The position numbers and the translations under genes are program-made. Under the pieces are notes generated by a model that saw only the letters and a list, made by a program, of their open reading frames with translations, was not told the origin of the DNA and ran no database searches. A stretch of 48,210 nt of DNA from Nocardia macrotermitis. GTDB taxonomy: Bacteria; Actinomycetota; Actinomycetes; Mycobacteriales; Mycobacteriaceae. Below, piece by piece: positions 1 to 8,155 of this stretch. Within the stretch, counting starts at the first letter, position 1. Every line of letters begins with the position of its first letter. The stretch covers positions 1 through 48,210 of the forward strand of contig NZ_WEGK01000029.1 in the NCBI RefSeq assembly GCF_009604405.1, in the 5' to 3' direction.

Positions 1-344
1 ACTGACTCACCGAAAGGGTGCTCCTGCAACTGCCATATTCGAACCTAGACAACTCGAATTATCGCAGGTCAGAGCACCCTTTCCTCATACCGACACACGG
101 TGTCGGAATTCCGGTGAATGCGCGAGGCTAACTAGCGACGAACCGCTTCAGATCTCAATCAGTGGCCGGAGCGTCCAGACGGTGGGGCAGCCACTCCTGT
201 TGAGCCACAACAGAGGCAGACTCTAATCAGCTACACCCCACCGACCTGGGCATCCGGGCGTCACCCGGACATCTCTGATCTTAGGGACTCTAATACCGAC
301 CGGTCTCATCCATTGGGGACGGGCCACCCCACGAGGCCCCCGTC
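1..344. other. Non-coding border region with hairpins
   Basis: I see no convincing gene here. The stretch holds a 72-bp inverted-repeat element (12-83), a hairpin with CCGACAC/GTGTCGG arms (90-106), and a hairpin with TCCGGG/CCCGGA arms (253-269). The 9-base string GACTCTAAT occurs twice, near 219 and 285. The frame of the downstream recombinase is closed by TAA at 291-293, and no frame here resembles the N-terminal resolvase domain that gene should have. The region is best read as debris at the edge of an integrative or insertion element. Confidence 0.5.
12..83. repeat. 72-bp inverted-repeat element (copy A)
   Basis: The arms GAAAGGGTGCTC (12-23) and GAGCACCCTTTC (72-83) are perfect 12-bp inverted repeats around a 48-nt centre. 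A related element at 6063-6135 has arms of the same type (GAAGGTGCTCC), nearly the same length, and a matching inner block (ATTCGAACCT here, ATTCGACCT on the minus strand there). This looks like a dispersed mobile end or a miniature inverted-repeat element. The family is not identified. Confidence 0.55.
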
Positions 345-1347
345 GTGCGCACCATATTCCAGTTCTACACCCACGACCGGCTCGGCTCCACAACCATCGC
401 CCGCGTGATCAACGAACGCGGACATCGCAACACCAACGGTGGAACCTGGTCCGCCTACCAAATCCTGCGGATACTGGCGAACCGCATCTACCTCGGCGAA
501 CTCACCTTCCGAGACATCACCACCACCGACTGCCACGATGCACTGATCGAGGCCGACACCTTCGCCGAAGCCGAACGCATCACCGCCGAACGCAACGCCG
601 AACGCTCCCAGCTGCGCGCCAACAGCTCCGACTACGACCTGACCGGCAAGATGCGCTGCCCGACCTGCGGTGCCGCGATGGTCGGCTCACGCAACCACGG
701 CCGCAGCAAGGTGTACCGCTACTACATCTGCTACAACCGCGACCGCTACGACAGCAGCAAATGCGACGGCTACCGCCTCGACGCGGACGCCGCCGAATCC
801 GCCGTGCTCGAGAGCCTGGCAACGTTCTACCGCAACAACCACACACTCATCGCCGACGCGGTCGCTCGAGCCCGACGCCAACACCGCGCCGCGCACACCA
901 CCCAGCACGACGAACTGGCCGCCGTCCGCGCCGAGATCGCCGACGCCAACGCCAAGATCGACCGCTATCTCACCGCGTTCGAAAACCACACCATGGATTC
1001 GGACATGGTCGGCCCACGCCTGACCGCACTGCGGGACACCGTCCGCCAGCGCACCGGCCGCCGCGACGAACTCATCGCCGCCATCGAAAACGCCCCCACC
1101 CAACCCACCCCGGCCGCCCTGAACAACGTCGCCGACCACATCACCACACTCATCACCAACGGCAGCGACCAAACCCGCAAAGCCCTGATCGAAACGCTCG
1201 TCGCCGAAATCAAGATCACCGGCCCCGGCACCATCATCCCCATCTTCCGGATCCCCCAACCCACCCCCGGGCATGCCACCGCCACCACAGCCCGCACGAA
1301 CGCCACGCGGGCCCACACGAACGCCACTGGGGGCGATCCCAACGCTA

Positions 1348-1389
1348 CTAGGGCCCCGGCCAGCGGAAAACCGCTGGCCGGGGCCCTAG
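1348..1389. terminator. Perfect 19-bp hairpin between recombinase and tRNA-Ala
   Basis: The arms at 1348-1366 and 1371-1389 are perfect inverted repeats around an AAAA loop. It lies 28 nt beyond the 3' end of the minus-strand tRNA-Ala, where its terminator is expected, and could also stop plus-strand readthrough from the recombinase. No clear U-tract is seen, which is usual in actinobacteria. Confidence 0.75.
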
Positions 1390-1416
1390 TGAAACCGGTT
1401 CGGATTGATACTAATT

Positions 1417-1492
1417 TGGTGGAGCTAAGGGGACTCGAACCCCTGACCCCCACACTGCCAGTGTGGTGCGCTACCAGCTGCGCCATAGCCCC
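1417..1492 (-). tRNA. tRNA-Ala (anticodon GGC)
   Basis: The minus strand folds as a 76-nt cloverleaf. The acceptor stem pairs GGGGCTA with TAGCTCC (one G-U pair) and is followed by an encoded ACCA. The D-arm contains GCGCAGCTGGTAGCGC. The anticodon stem CCACA/TGTGG closes the loop CTGGCAG with anticodon GGC, which reads GCC alanine codons. The T-arm is AGGGG TTCGAGT CCCCT. The gene looks intact, although the recombinase frame overlaps it on the other strand. Confidence 0.96.
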
Positions 1493-1601
1493 GTGCTGTG
1501 CTTCCGGGGTGTTTCCCTTCGGCTTGAACGAAGTTACACCACGGGGGTAATTGCTACCAAATCGCCTGGATAGTGGGGTGGTGGAACGGGTGTTCGACGG
1601 G

Positions 1602-1607
1602 TAGAGT
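1602..1607 (+). promoter_or_regulatory. Possible -10 element for a leaderless HNH transcript
   Basis: TAGAGT fits the actinobacterial TANNNT -10 consensus and ends 7 nt before the ATG at 1615. No Shine-Dalgarno sequence lies between them. This spacing would place the transcript start at or very near the start codon. No clear -35 was found. Confidence 0.4.
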
Positions 1608-1614
1608 CGAACGC

Positions 1615-3021
1615 ATGTTCGATAGCGGAGAGCTTCAGGGGATGACCGATGAGGGGCTGCTCGACGCGGTGCGGCGGGCGCATGGGGCGGCGGCGTTCGC
1701 GCAGGCTGCCGAGGTGCTGGCGGTGCGGGAGTTGTATCGGCGGCGGAGGGTGGAGCGGGCGGGGGTGGAGTTCGCGGCGGCGGAGGCTTCGGTGGCGGTG
1801 CAGATCTCCGAGGGGGTGGCGGCGGGGTTGATCGATATCGGGATCGGGCTCGATCGGCTGCCGCGGATTCGGGAGGCGTTCGTCTCGGGGCGGATCGATC
1901 TGGCGCGAACGCAGGTGCTGGTGGAGAACGTGCGGGAGTTGCCGGAGGAGTTGCTCGCGGATGTCGAGCCGACGCTGATCGACGTGGCGGAGCGGCTCAC
2001 GCCCGCGCGGCTGCGGCAGACGGTGCGGCGCTGGGTCGCCAAGCTCGATCCCGAGGGTGAGCAGCGGCGGCGCGAGCGGCGCGAGGGTGATCGGGATGTG
2101 CGGATCAAGGCCGTGCAGGACGGTATGGCGGTGTTCGAGGGGTTGCTGCCCGCGGTCGGTGCGCAGACGGTCGCGATGCGTTTGCGGGAGATGAGTTCGC
2201 AGGTGTGCCGGGCCGATCCGCGCACGATGCCGCAGCGGCGGGCCGATGCGCTGGTCGCGCTGGCCGATGGTTCGAATCGGCTGCGTTGCGCTTGTGGGCG
2301 TGGAAAACGCTGCACCGCACCGGAATCCGAAGCGCCGCAGCGGCCGCTGATCCAGATCGGTGTCCCCGCCGAGACGCTGCTGGGTGAGCGGGATTCCCCG
2401 GCGCACCTGTCCGGATACGGTCCGATCGATGCCGCGCTCGTCCGCCGGATCGCGGAATACGCTCGGTTCCAAGCGATTCCGGAGCGCGCCGAGGATCCGG
2501 CCGGTGCGCGGGAGTCCGCGCGACCGGAGCCGACGCGGCGGCAGGAGCGGGATGTTCGCGCGCTCGATGGCGTGTGCCGTTTTCCGGGGTGCACGATGCC
2601 TGCCTCGGAATCGCTGGTGGACCATGGTGTTCCGGGCGACACCGCCCGGCGGGGTTCGGTACTGGCCGATCTCGCCGTGTTGTGTACACGTCATCATCGG
2701 CTGAAGGCGGCCGCGGACCGGGGCGAGACGTCGTGGCGGGTCCGCCGTGTCGATGCCGATCGGCTACGCTGGAAGAGTCCCACCGGCGATGAGCACATCA
2801 CCTTCCGCGAGGGTGAGCGATATCTGTTCCCGCACACCGACATCGGGGCGTTCGATGCCCTGTGGCCCAGTCCTGCAAGCGTTCCCGCACCACCGCACCT
2901 GTCCACCGTCGACCTGACCTATCCGATCGAACACGGCGCGTTCGTCCATCCGGAGGCGGCAGCGATGCTGCCCGAGAACGAACCGCCCGGCCGTCTCGTT
3001 TTCGAAAACCGAAGTCGCTGA
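1615..3021 (+). CDS. DUF222 / 13E12-repeat family HNH endonuclease-like protein
   Basis: This is a 468-aa protein of the DUF222-HNH family, which is abundant in mycolic-acid actinomycetes. An N-terminal helical DUF222 region spans about residues 1-290 (LLDAVRRAHG, VLAVRELYRRRR, FVSGRIDLARTQVL). The C-terminal HNH core near 325-360 has CRFPGC, VDHGVP and LAVLCTRHHRLK. The asparagine usual before LAVLC is aspartate here (ADLAVLC), so activity is uncertain. ATG 1615 is chosen over an upstream GTG at 1573 because a -10-like element sits between them. The biological role of the family is not established. It is followed 13 nt later by a small gene. Confidence 0.85.
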   Translation: MFDSGELQGMTDEGLLDAVRRAHGAAAFAQAAEVLAVRELYRRRRVERAGVEFAAAEASVAVQISEGVAAGLIDIGIGLDRLPRIREAFVSGRIDLARTQVLVENVRELPEELLADVEPTLIDVAERLTPARLRQTVRRWVAKLDPEGEQRRRERREGDRDVRIKAVQDGMAVFEGLLPAVGAQTVAMRLREMSSQVCRADPRTMPQRRADALVALADGSNRLRCACGRGKRCTAPESEAPQRPLIQIGVPAETLLGERDSPAHLSGYGPIDAALVRRIAEYARFQAIPERAEDPAGARESARPEPTRRQERDVRALDGVCRFPGCTMPASESLVDHGVPGDTARRGSVLADLAVLCTRHHRLKAAADRGETSWRVRRVDADRLRWKSPTGDEHITFREGERYLFPHTDIGAFDALWPSPASVPAPPHLSTVDLTYPIEHGAFVHPEAAAMLPENEPPGRLVFENRSR

Positions 3022-3034
3022 GGGGGATTCACTG

Positions 3035-3316
3035 ATGCTCGTACTGCAACCGGATGTCCGTCCGGTAGCGATCCACAGGACACCGCACATGTCGTATCCG
3101 GACCGTCCACCGGCGCCGACCGTCATCGACGTCGCCGTGGAACGCGAACGAATCGCCGCGCTCGACAAGCTACGTCATCGTCTGGAAGCCGAACTCGACC
3201 GGACTCCAGCGGGTTCCGGCTATGCCGCGATGGCGGGGCAGTTGCGCGAGACCGTCAATGCCATCGCCGATGCGCGCAATCGCGTCTACGAGGCGCTGAT
3301 CGACGAGGACCCCTGA
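3035..3316 (+). CDS. Small hypothetical protein with charged helical C-terminus
   Basis: I do not recognise the family. The 93-aa product has a Pro-rich N-terminus and a helical, charged second half (ERERIAALDKLRHRLEAELDR, then RETVNAIADARNRVYEAL) that could form a short coiled coil. It starts 13 nt after the HNH gene and is probably co-transcribed. ATG 3035 has GAGGGGG about 9 nt upstream. An internal ATG at 3089 (MSYPDRPP) with AGGA upstream is an alternative. A strong terminator follows at 3347. Confidence 0.55.
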   Translation: MLVLQPDVRPVAIHRTPHMSYPDRPPAPTVIDVAVERERIAALDKLRHRLEAELDRTPAGSGYAAMAGQLRETVNAIADARNRVYEALIDEDP

Positions 3317-3346
3317 TCCGGAGCCGGGCCACGGGGCCGAACGGAC

Positions 3347-3381
3347 ACCGCCCGGACGGCTGGGGTTGCCGTCCGGGCGGT
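3347..3381. terminator. Strong bidirectional terminator between convergent genes
   Basis: A 14-bp perfect stem (3347-3360 with 3368-3381, ACCGCCCGGACGGC/GCCGTCCGGGCGGT) closes a 7-nt loop. It sits between the plus-strand small gene ending at 3316 and the minus-strand DsbA-like gene ending at 3419, so it can serve both. Confidence 0.8.
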
Positions 3382-3418
3382 TCGGACCGAATGCGGTTGT
3401 CCCGCAAGCAGAGTGCGG

Positions 3419-4159
3419 TTATCCCGCGAGCTTGGTCACCCAGGTCGAATCTCCGGTGTCCACGTTCTTGTCGCCGTCCAGCACGGTCGGGGTCTGCACC
3501 TGCTTGATCGCGCTCGTCAGCGCCGACGTCGCCGACGTGGCGTGGTCGCGTGCCTCGTCGAGACGGTCGCCGCTGGTGATGCACTGCTGCACGTCCTGTG
3601 AGGCGCCCGCGTCCTTGGCGATCGCGGCCAACTGCTCGTTGCTGAGGCTGCCGCCCTCCTCGGCGGGCTGCTTCGTGGTGAACAGCGCCAGATGGAATTT
3701 CGAGAACATGGGGCCGTCACCGGCGGAGGCGACACAGTCTCCGGCGGCGATGGCGCGGGTCGAATAGTCCTTCGTGCCCGACTTCGGGTCCAGGAAGTTC
3801 ACCAGTCGGTACCGCACGGCCAGTTTGCCCGCGTCGATCTCCTTGGCGATCTGCTGCCCGTAATAGTGTTCGAGCGATCCGCACTGCGGGCACAGCGGAT
3901 CCTCGTACACGTCGATCGTCTTGGTGGGATTGGTTTTACCGAGCACGATCGCGCCATCCGAATCCAATAGCGCGCTCACAGCGGTGTCGTGGACCGCGCC
4001 GTACCCGTCTGCCTGGACCTTCGGACTGCTGCTACTGCTCGAGTGCATCACGTACGCCACGACGATCGCGATGACCACCACCGCGACACCGCCCAGCAGA
4101 TAAGCGGTGCGGCTGGACATCGGTCGCGGCTGATACGTCGACCCGGGGGAGGAGTTCAC
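3419..4159 (-). CDS. Membrane-anchored DsbA-like thioredoxin-fold protein
   Basis: This 246-aa protein has one N-terminal transmembrane segment (AYLLGGVAVVVIAIVVAYVM, about residues 20-39) and an extracytoplasmic DsbA-type thioredoxin domain. The redox motif CPQC (C90, C93) follows VYEDPL, and the later segment TPTVLDG is the cis-Pro loop. Such proteins oxidise or isomerise disulfides of exported proteins. GTG 4159 is preferred because the 49 residues encoded upstream are low-complexity Arg/Thr/Pro sequence that would precede the membrane anchor. An ATG 13 codons further in (MSSRTAYLL) is also possible. The gene is convergent with its upstream neighbour and divergent from the membrane protein at 4329. 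Confidence 0.85.
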   Translation of the reverse strand: MNSSPGSTYQPRPMSSRTAYLLGGVAVVVIAIVVAYVMHSSSSSSPKVQADGYGAVHDTAVSALLDSDGAIVLGKTNPTKTIDVYEDPLCPQCGSLEHYYGQQIAKEIDAGKLAVRYRLVNFLDPKSGTKDYSTRAIAAGDCVASAGDGPMFSKFHLALFTTKQPAEEGGSLSNEQLAAIAKDAGASQDVQQCITSGDRLDEARDHATSATSALTSAIKQVQTPTVLDGDKNVDTGDSTWVTKLAG

Positions 4160-4328
4160 GGCCCCCACTCTGCCAAAGCGGGCAGGTTCGGTGGTAGTGA
4201 CCCGATACCGCGTCGGCGTCGCGGCGGAGGTGGCCGATCCGGTGCGGGTTCGCGCACGGGCAGATGCCGGGTAGATATCGGGTGCGGGCTGCGTAGTTCT
4301 ACGCATACGCGCTGGTCCAGGGGTCGGG

Positions 4329-4895
4329 ATGCTGGGAGGTATGACGCGACTCGAGTATTCCGCAGCGTGGACGGGCTATCCGCACGGCCATCTTCCCGCA
4401 CCCGTTGCCGCTCGGAGCGGCAGTACCGCCGTGCCGATCCTCGCGCAGGTGGCGGTGGCGGTCGTCGCGATCGCGGTACGGTTCGCGGCTCCCGGCTGGC
4501 TGCTGCTGTTACTTCTGATGGGCGTCGGTCTGATCGGCCTCGCACCCTTTGTCGTCGCGACCGCGTTCGGGGTGACGATGTTGCGCCGTACCGCCGGACG
4601 ATGGCGCGCGGCCCTGATGACGACGCTCGCCGCGCTGGATCTGGCGCTGCTGACCTTCGCGTTCACTCTGCCCGATATCACCGACGACGCGGGCACGAAC
4701 TTCGTCCCGGTCGCCCGGTTGTTCCTGCACCAGGGCGCGGTATCCGAGCAGACGGCCACCACCTACGGCGCGATCGCGAACTGGGCCGCGCTCTGCTACG
4801 TCATCGCCGCGGCGGGCGTGGTCGCCGTAGCTGTGGCCCGGTGGTTGTCCGCCCGGTCTGGTCACCGGTACCCCGCGCGGAAGGTCTCGCACTGA
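4329..4895 (+). CDS. Integral membrane protein of unknown function
   Basis: I do not recognise a named family. The 188-aa product has about four hydrophobic segments: VPILAQVAVAVVAIAVRF, GWLLLLLLMGVGLIGLAPFVVA, ALMTTLAALDLALLTFAF and WAALCYVIAAAGVVAVAV. A short polar extracytoplasmic stretch lies between the third and fourth. ATG 4329 has AGGGG upstream. A second ATG at 4341 sits only one base after GGGAGGT, which is too close for that site. It is divergently placed from the DsbA-like gene. Confidence 0.65.
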   Translation: MLGGMTRLEYSAAWTGYPHGHLPAPVAARSGSTAVPILAQVAVAVVAIAVRFAAPGWLLLLLLMGVGLIGLAPFVVATAFGVTMLRRTAGRWRAALMTTLAALDLALLTFAFTLPDITDDAGTNFVPVARLFLHQGAVSEQTATTYGAIANWAALCYVIAAAGVVAVAVARWLSARSGHRYPARKVSH

Positions 4896-5143
4896 GCCCA
4901 GATCACCGCGCGGTCTGCACCGACGATCTGCTCACCGGCGCGATCTACCGCTTCGACCCCGCCACCGGCCGCTCGTGCGCCATCGTCACGGGCCTGTCCG
5001 GCGGCTGGACCGGCCCGAGTTCGGTCCGAATCGCCCCGGACGGCAACCGCTGGGCGCTGTACGTCACCGGATTCGACGGCACACTACGTCGAGTCCGCCC
5101 ACCGGCGGGCGTGAACCTCAAACCTGTTGTGGGAGTTCGGTAA
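4841..5143 (+). pseudogene. Short fragment resembling an SMP-30/gluconolactonase-like beta-propeller
   Basis: This open frame overlaps the end of the membrane protein gene by 55 nt and encodes 100 aa. The sequence EGLALSPDHR, TGAIYRFDPATGR, PSSVRIAPDG and LYVTGFDGTLRRV is typical of two blades of SMP-30/NHL-type beta-propeller proteins, whose full length is about 300 aa. No partner blades are seen in the adjacent sequence. A decayed remnant is more likely than a working gene. Confidence 0.4.
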
Positions 5144-5219
5144 TCGGGGAATTCGCGGTTGCGGATCCCGTGCCGCCACCGGCGCGGATTACCGAGTCGA
5201 TCCGTGACGAGCCGCCGAT

Positions 5220-6005
5220 TCACACCTTGCGGGCCACCCCCGCGTAGAACTGGACCTGGCTGTCCATTTTGGCGGGTGGGGCGATGGTGGGACGCCAGTT
5301 GTGGGGGGTGGTGAGGGCTGGGGGGACCCATTCGAGGTTGGTGAAGAAGCGGGCGAATTCGGCTCGGGTGCGGATCTGGCCGGGCATGCCGGATTCGTGG
5401 TAGATGCGTTCGACTTCGGCCATTTCGGGGCCGAAATCCGGTGTGGCGTGGGTCATTACGAGGTAGGAACCGGGGGCCAGGGCGGACAGGAGATGGTCGA
5501 CGATGTCGTAGGGGGAGTGTTCGTCCTCGACGAAATGCATCACCGCGATCAGGGACAGTGCGGTGGGGAGGGTCGGGTCCAGGGTGGCCAGGAGTTCGGG
5601 GGCGGTCAGGATCGAATCCGGTTGCCGGACATCGGCGTGCACGTAGGTGGTGCGGCCCTGCGGAGTGCCGGTCATCAGGGCGTGGGCCAGCACCATCGGG
5701 TCGTTGTCGACGTAGACCACGCGGGCGGTGGGGTCGATCCGCTGTACGGCCTGATGCAGATTCGGTTCGGTGGGGATGCCCGTGCCGATGTCCAGGAATT
5801 GCCGAATACCTTGCTCCGCACAGAATTCCGCGGCGCGCAGCATGAAATTGCGATTCTGTCGCGCGGTCACCCGCACATGCGGATGCACCTGTTCGGAACG
5901 TGCGCCGGCGCGACGATCGGCCTCGTAATTGTCGTGCCCGCCGAGCCAATAGTCGTAGACCCGTGCGGTGTGCGCGACCTGCGGGTTGAGTTCCGGGGAC
6001 TCCAC
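5220..6005 (-). CDS. DUF574-family SAM-dependent methyltransferase
   Basis: This 261-aa protein belongs to the actinobacterial DUF574 (Methyltransf_19) family. The hallmark N-terminal motif ARVYDYWLGGHDNYEADR is at 14-31, the SAM-binding LDIGTGIPT at 71-79, and YVDNDP at 98-103. The substrate is unknown for the family. The GTG start lacks a good Shine-Dalgarno sequence, but TACAGT ends 8 nt upstream on the minus strand. That fits a leaderless transcript. The gene stands alone. Confidence 0.88.
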   Translation of the reverse strand: MESPELNPQVAHTARVYDYWLGGHDNYEADRRAGARSEQVHPHVRVTARQNRNFMLRAAEFCAEQGIRQFLDIGTGIPTEPNLHQAVQRIDPTARVVYVDNDPMVLAHALMTGTPQGRTTYVHADVRQPDSILTAPELLATLDPTLPTALSLIAVMHFVEDEHSPYDIVDHLLSALAPGSYLVMTHATPDFGPEMAEVERIYHESGMPGQIRTRAEFARFFTNLEWVPPALTTPHNWRPTIAPPAKMDSQVQFYAGVARKV

Positions 6006-6062
6006 AGTCAGGCACTGTAGCCCGAAATCCGTTGGAACACAGCGAATATTTCGATCTCACGC

Positions 6063-6135
6063 GCGAAGGTGCTCCGCGCCGCCGACGCTCCGGCCTTGCG
6101 GAGGTCGAATCATCGTGGCGGGGAGCACCTTTCGC
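6063..6135. repeat. ~73-bp inverted-repeat element (copy B) / possible terminator
   Basis: The arms GCGAAGGTGCTCC (6063-6075) and GGAGCACCTTTCGC (6122-6135) are inverted repeats with one extra base, separated by 46 nt. The element closely resembles the one at 12-83 in arm sequence, size and inner ATTCGA-CCT block. It lies between the methyltransferase start and the end of the acyl-CoA oxidase gene, where it could also end transcription of the latter. The long loop argues against a plain terminator. Confidence 0.55.
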
Positions 6136-6146
6136 CGATCATCGGA

Positions 6147-7964
6147 TCAGGCGGCAGCGGAATCCGCCCAGCCGGTGAACTTTCGGTAGGCGTCGATGTA
6201 GTCCTCGGAGAAGATGGGCGCGAAGGACAGGTCGGGCAGGGCGAATCCCTCGATCATGGCGGTCAGGTGATCGAGCAGTACCGTGCGGTGCGCACGCAGT
6301 TCCCCGGCCACCCGCGGCATCTGCTCGTGGGCGATGAACCAGGCGGCGTTCGAGTGGATGCACTGCAATGCGTATGCCGCAGCGGCGGATTCGGCCAGTC
6401 GCGCGGCGGTCGGATCGGTCGCGGCGACCGACTCCAGGTACAGGGCCGTGGCGGCGAGCCGCTGACTCGTCGCGTCGGCCATCTCGACCGCGGCCGATTC
6501 GGGGCCGAGCGCGCAGCTGGCGGGGTCGGGTGCACTGTCGCGCAGACTCGCCGCGATCCGGTGTTCCCGGTGGATCAGCATGTCCAGGTACCACGGTAGT
6601 TGCTCGGGAGTTCCTGGGAGACACAGGAATTCGAGTTCGGGACGGCCGACCTTGACCTGGAGGATGCGGTTCTCTCCCTCGGCGGTGATCGCCCCCTTGG
6701 TGCCGCCGATCCAGTCCGCGAACAGGTTCGAACGCAGCGTCCCCTGCGCGCCGGCCCGCTGTTCGCAGGTCGTCAGCACCTCGAGTCCGGTGTAGGTGAG
6801 CAGCGGTTTGGCGATCATCGACCACACCGCGTGCGGATGCTCGTCCGCGTCGGGTCCGCTGCGCAGGTCGCGGATGCGGCGGCCCAGCACGCTCGTGGCG
6901 TAGACCGCGGCGAGTGCGGAGACCACGTCCAGGCGCACGTTGTCCCGGTCGGCCATCAGCATGCCCTGGCCGGGGCGGCGTTGCAGCGAATAGTTGACCA
7001 GTCCGGCCAGTCCCGCGCGGGCCGCGGCGATGATGCAGTTGGCCAGGTCCAGCCGCCCGTCACCCAGTACGCCGATCGCGCGGTGGAACCGATGCCGCAG
7101 TGGCACAGCGCATTCGAAGCGTCCCTCCGGCGTCAGCACGGCCCAGTCGCCGCCGAGCAGCGCGTCGCGCGGTACCCACATCCGGGTGAATCGGAAGATG
7201 CCGTGATCCATCGCGGTCGTGGCTTTGTCCGGTAGTGCGACCACCTCGAGGCCGTCGGCCAGTCCCTCGGCCGTGCGCAACCGGAACAGGAACGGCAGCA
7301 CGCCCTGGTCCTCGCCGTCCACGAGCAGGCGGGCGGTGACGACCGCGGTCTTGGGTACCGCCGAGGCCGCGTTCGGCATGAATTTCCAGGCCTCGGCGGT
7401 GGGGGAGGAGATCCAGAAACCGTCGGTGGTGGCATCCCATTCGGCGATGGTCCGATGGTCGTTGCCGTTGGTGCCGCCGAGTTCGGTCAGACACAGCAGA
7501 CCGATCGCCTGCGCCGTGTCCAGTTCGGCCAGACAGTCCTGCTGATAGCGAGATCCGTTGCCCAAGCGGTTGATCGCGCTGGTGGACAGGGAGAAATGGC
7601 CGGTCAGGATGGGGGCCATATGGGGCGCGGTGACCAGGGCGTGACCGCACAGCGCGCCACGGAGCTGGTGGTCCGCGGCGATCTCCCGGGCGGAGTGGCC
7701 CAGCTGGGCCAGTGCCAGGCGCAGCAGTTCGGGGCCGATCACGGCTTCGTCCGCCTGGACGAGCCCGGTGCGCGGTCCGTCCTCGAGTCCGGCGATCACA
7801 TCCCGGAATCGCTGCTGCAATGCCCACTGTTCGCCGAAGATCATCTGTCGTAACGCGGCGACGGTCGGCACGGGCTCGGAGGGTCCGGGGCCCAGGTCGG
7901 TTCCGTGGCCGGGGGGTGTTGCGTCGTCGGAAACTGCGGGACGGGGAAGATCTGCTGTCGTCAT
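6147..7964 (-). CDS. Acyl-CoA oxidase / acyl-CoA dehydrogenase-like flavoprotein
   Basis: This 605-aa protein has the length and motifs of the acyl-CoA oxidase branch, not of the ~390-aa dehydrogenases. CLTELGGTNGND (158-169) corresponds to the flavin-binding TELG segment of oxidases. EGENRIL (429-435) carries the glutamate expected as catalytic base in this branch. It would introduce the alpha-beta double bond into an acyl-CoA, passing electrons to oxygen or another acceptor. ATG 7964 follows a weak ribosome site. An aberrant P450 gene lies 191 nt upstream on the same strand, so the two may act on a shared lipid substrate. This link is inferred. Confidence 0.85.
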   Translation of the reverse strand: MTTADLPRPAVSDDATPPGHGTDLGPGPSEPVPTVAALRQMIFGEQWALQQRFRDVIAGLEDGPRTGLVQADEAVIGPELLRLALAQLGHSAREIAADHQLRGALCGHALVTAPHMAPILTGHFSLSTSAINRLGNGSRYQQDCLAELDTAQAIGLLCLTELGGTNGNDHRTIAEWDATTDGFWISSPTAEAWKFMPNAASAVPKTAVVTARLLVDGEDQGVLPFLFRLRTAEGLADGLEVVALPDKATTAMDHGIFRFTRMWVPRDALLGGDWAVLTPEGRFECAVPLRHRFHRAIGVLGDGRLDLANCIIAAARAGLAGLVNYSLQRRPGQGMLMADRDNVRLDVVSALAAVYATSVLGRRIRDLRSGPDADEHPHAVWSMIAKPLLTYTGLEVLTTCEQRAGAQGTLRSNLFADWIGGTKGAITAEGENRILQVKVGRPELEFLCLPGTPEQLPWYLDMLIHREHRIAASLRDSAPDPASCALGPESAAVEMADATSQRLAATALYLESVAATDPTAARLAESAAAAYALQCIHSNAAWFIAHEQMPRVAGELRAHRTVLLDHLTAMIEGFALPDLSFAPIFSEDYIDAYRKFTGWADSAAA

Positions 7965-8155
7965 GACACATCCGCTCTGGTAACCGTAATTATCCGCGTC
8001 CGGACATGCGTGTATTACTCCGTAAAGTAGATCCGGCGCGGAATGTGCTGCATCCGGGAGGGGTACATTCGTGCCGCCCCGGAACTGTTTCGATCAGATA
8101 TTCGTCGTCATCTCATAGATTTCGCTCCATGGAGTATCAAGAGGCGTTGCTCCTC

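Larger units (their letters stand above)
345..1550 (+). pseudogene. Serine recombinase lacking its catalytic domain; reads into tRNA-Ala
   Basis: The protein matches the C-terminal half of large serine recombinases. It has a recombinase (DNA-binding) domain at about residues 5-95 (IARVINERG, NPxYLGE-like ANRIYLGEL), a zinc ribbon with C105, C108, C129 and C140, and then a coiled-coil-rich segment at about 150-270. The family motif IFRIPQ lies near 305. The N-terminal resolvase domain with the nucleophilic serine is absent, and the frame is closed upstream by TAA at 291, so it cannot recombine DNA alone. The last part of the frame translates a terminator hairpin (1348-1389) and the antisense strand of tRNA-Ala. 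Frames running into a tRNA are common for integrases that use the tRNA 3' end as attachment site. It is probably a decayed integrase. Confidence 0.75.

Noticed and set aside
1417..1550. Recombinase C-terminus encoded across the tRNA
   Set aside because: The residues arise from the antisense strand of tRNA-Ala and of a terminator hairpin. This is chance readthrough and not a functional domain.
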